Positions 34,490 to 34,936 of a stretch of DNA of 34,936 nucleotides are shown piece after piece. Numbering within the stretch: the first letter of the stretch is position 1; the number at the start of each line of letters is the position of its first letter. The notes beneath the pieces are model-generated. The model searched no databases. It saw nothing but the letters and a program-made list of their open reading frames with translations, and was not told the origin of the DNA. Source of the DNA: JBBIKU01 sp037445245. GTDB taxonomy: Bacteria > Chloroflexota > Anaerolineae > Anaerolineales > Anaerolineaceae. Location: positions 1 to 34,936 of the forward strand of contig JBBIKU010000005.1 of assembly GCA_037445245.1 (NCBI GenBank), in the 5' to 3' direction. Made by a program: the position numbers and the translations under genes.

Positions 34490-34936
34490 TTAGACGTTGC
34501 TCGAAGACGGTGTTAAAAATCCCAAACCAGATAAATCGAATCTGTTTTCTTTACTCAGCTCAAATATCTTTTTCAGGTTGCCAACTTTGATTATCTGACC
34601 CCATTGGGCAGCCAATTGGGGTTTGGATAATTTTACTAAGAAAAGATCCGAATGATAACACTGAGTTTCACATATATGATTAGCCCTTTTTGAGTCGAGT
34701 AAAACCATGTCTTCGTTTTTATTTATTTCGTAAACATCAAATATTTCCATCCACCTAAGCAATACTTTCTTGGGATCCTGACCTGCAAGATTCAATAAAT
34801 CTACATCAAATTCTACAAAACCAATCATATTTTCAAGTTTCAGTATAGTTATCCAAAAACCGTCAAGAACTTTTGGTTCATAACCTTCCACATCAATCTT
34901 AATAAAAATACTGTGGAAATCCTTCATTGATGTGAA
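34490..34936 (-). CDS. FkbM-family methyltransferase, C-terminal part (cut by window edge)
   Basis: About 149 residues are visible; the frame stays open to the right edge, so the N-terminus lies outside. F-I-K-I-D-V-E-G-Y-E-P-K-V-L is the hallmark FkbM segment (part of the SAM-dependent fold), followed by F-V-E-F-D. FkbM-type enzymes usually O-methylate sugars or other small groups, in keeping with the GT4 genes next to it. The sequence is markedly AT-rich compared with the rest of the window. Confidence 0.85.
   Translation of the reverse strand, partial: FTSMKDFHSIFIKIDVEGYEPKVLDGFWITILKLENMIGFVEFDVDLLNLAGQDPKKVLLRWMEIFDVYEINKNEDMVLLDSKRANHICETQCYHSDLFLVKLSKPQLAAQWGQIIKVGNLKKIFELSKENRFDLSGLGFLTPSSSNV

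Noticed and set aside
1..34936. CRISPR arrays, defence islands, prophage or toxin-antitoxin pairs
   Set aside because: No regularly spaced repeats, cas-like proteins, phage structural genes or small paired toxin-like frames with support were found. The PIN domain at 23284-24381 belongs to the membrane YacL type, not to a VapC toxin.

Overview
The window looks like chromosomal DNA of a member of the Chloroflexota, probably Anaerolineae. This is inferred from protein style, not from a marker search. GC is high (roughly 60 %) except at the right edge. The gene content includes a Ycf45/R3H-type ATPase, a PIN-TRAM membrane protein, a DUF4332 helix-hairpin-helix protein, a lipoprotein fusing a DsbA-like thioredoxin domain to a cyclophilin, and lineage-type large multi-pass GT-C-like proteins. 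One 10-N gap, an AT-rich stretch beside it and several lesions in homopolymer runs suggest a draft or metagenome assembly.

Layout. 1-2748 (+): the end of an unidentified gene, an AAA/R3H ATPase and thymidylate kinase. 2842-6201 (+): after a terminator-like hairpin, an envelope operon with overlapping or abutting starts: DsbA-cyclophilin lipoprotein, PrsW-type intramembrane protease, PlsC-type acyltransferase. 6135-8022 (-): a decayed large membrane glycosyltransferase-like gene with three in-frame stops and a frame-shifted segment. 8166-15533 (+): an NnrU/ICMT-like membrane protein, a ComEC/Rec2 channel whose C-terminal metallo-beta-lactamase-like domain lacks its metal motif, GlgC (glycogen synthesis), and a P2A Ca2+-type ATPase broken by the assembly gap. 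15639-19004 (-): a LiaS/NarX-type histidine kinase, its NarL-type regulator, an internally duplicated membrane protein and RNase HII, running as one operon from a promoter that predicts an almost leaderless mRNA.

19195-21610: a radical SAM/B12-type enzyme (+) abuts a GT2 glycosyltransferase (-), followed by tRNA-Pro(UGG) (-) with its own promoter and terminator. 21698-26548: an esterase lipoprotein (+), the DUF4332 protein (-), then PIN-TRAM, cysteinyl-tRNA synthetase and an RlmB-type rRNA methyltransferase (+). The divergent DUF4332/PIN-TRAM region carries two opposed promoters, one with a palindrome around its -35 box. 26606-27557 is a 5'-truncated, frameshifted cytochrome P450 remnant. 27558-34936 (-) is a surface-polysaccharide-type cluster: FkbM methyltransferase (partial), two GT4 glycosyltransferases, two very large membrane proteins and a small lipoprotein. 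Composition becomes AT-rich toward the right edge, with the change falling inside one GT4 gene.

I found no CRISPR array, insertion sequence, prophage or recognisable defence system. The observations most worth following are the candidate operators upstream of the DUF4332 gene and the histidine kinase, the duplicated membrane protein tied to the two-component system, the ComEC variant, and the composition break in the glycosyltransferase cluster.
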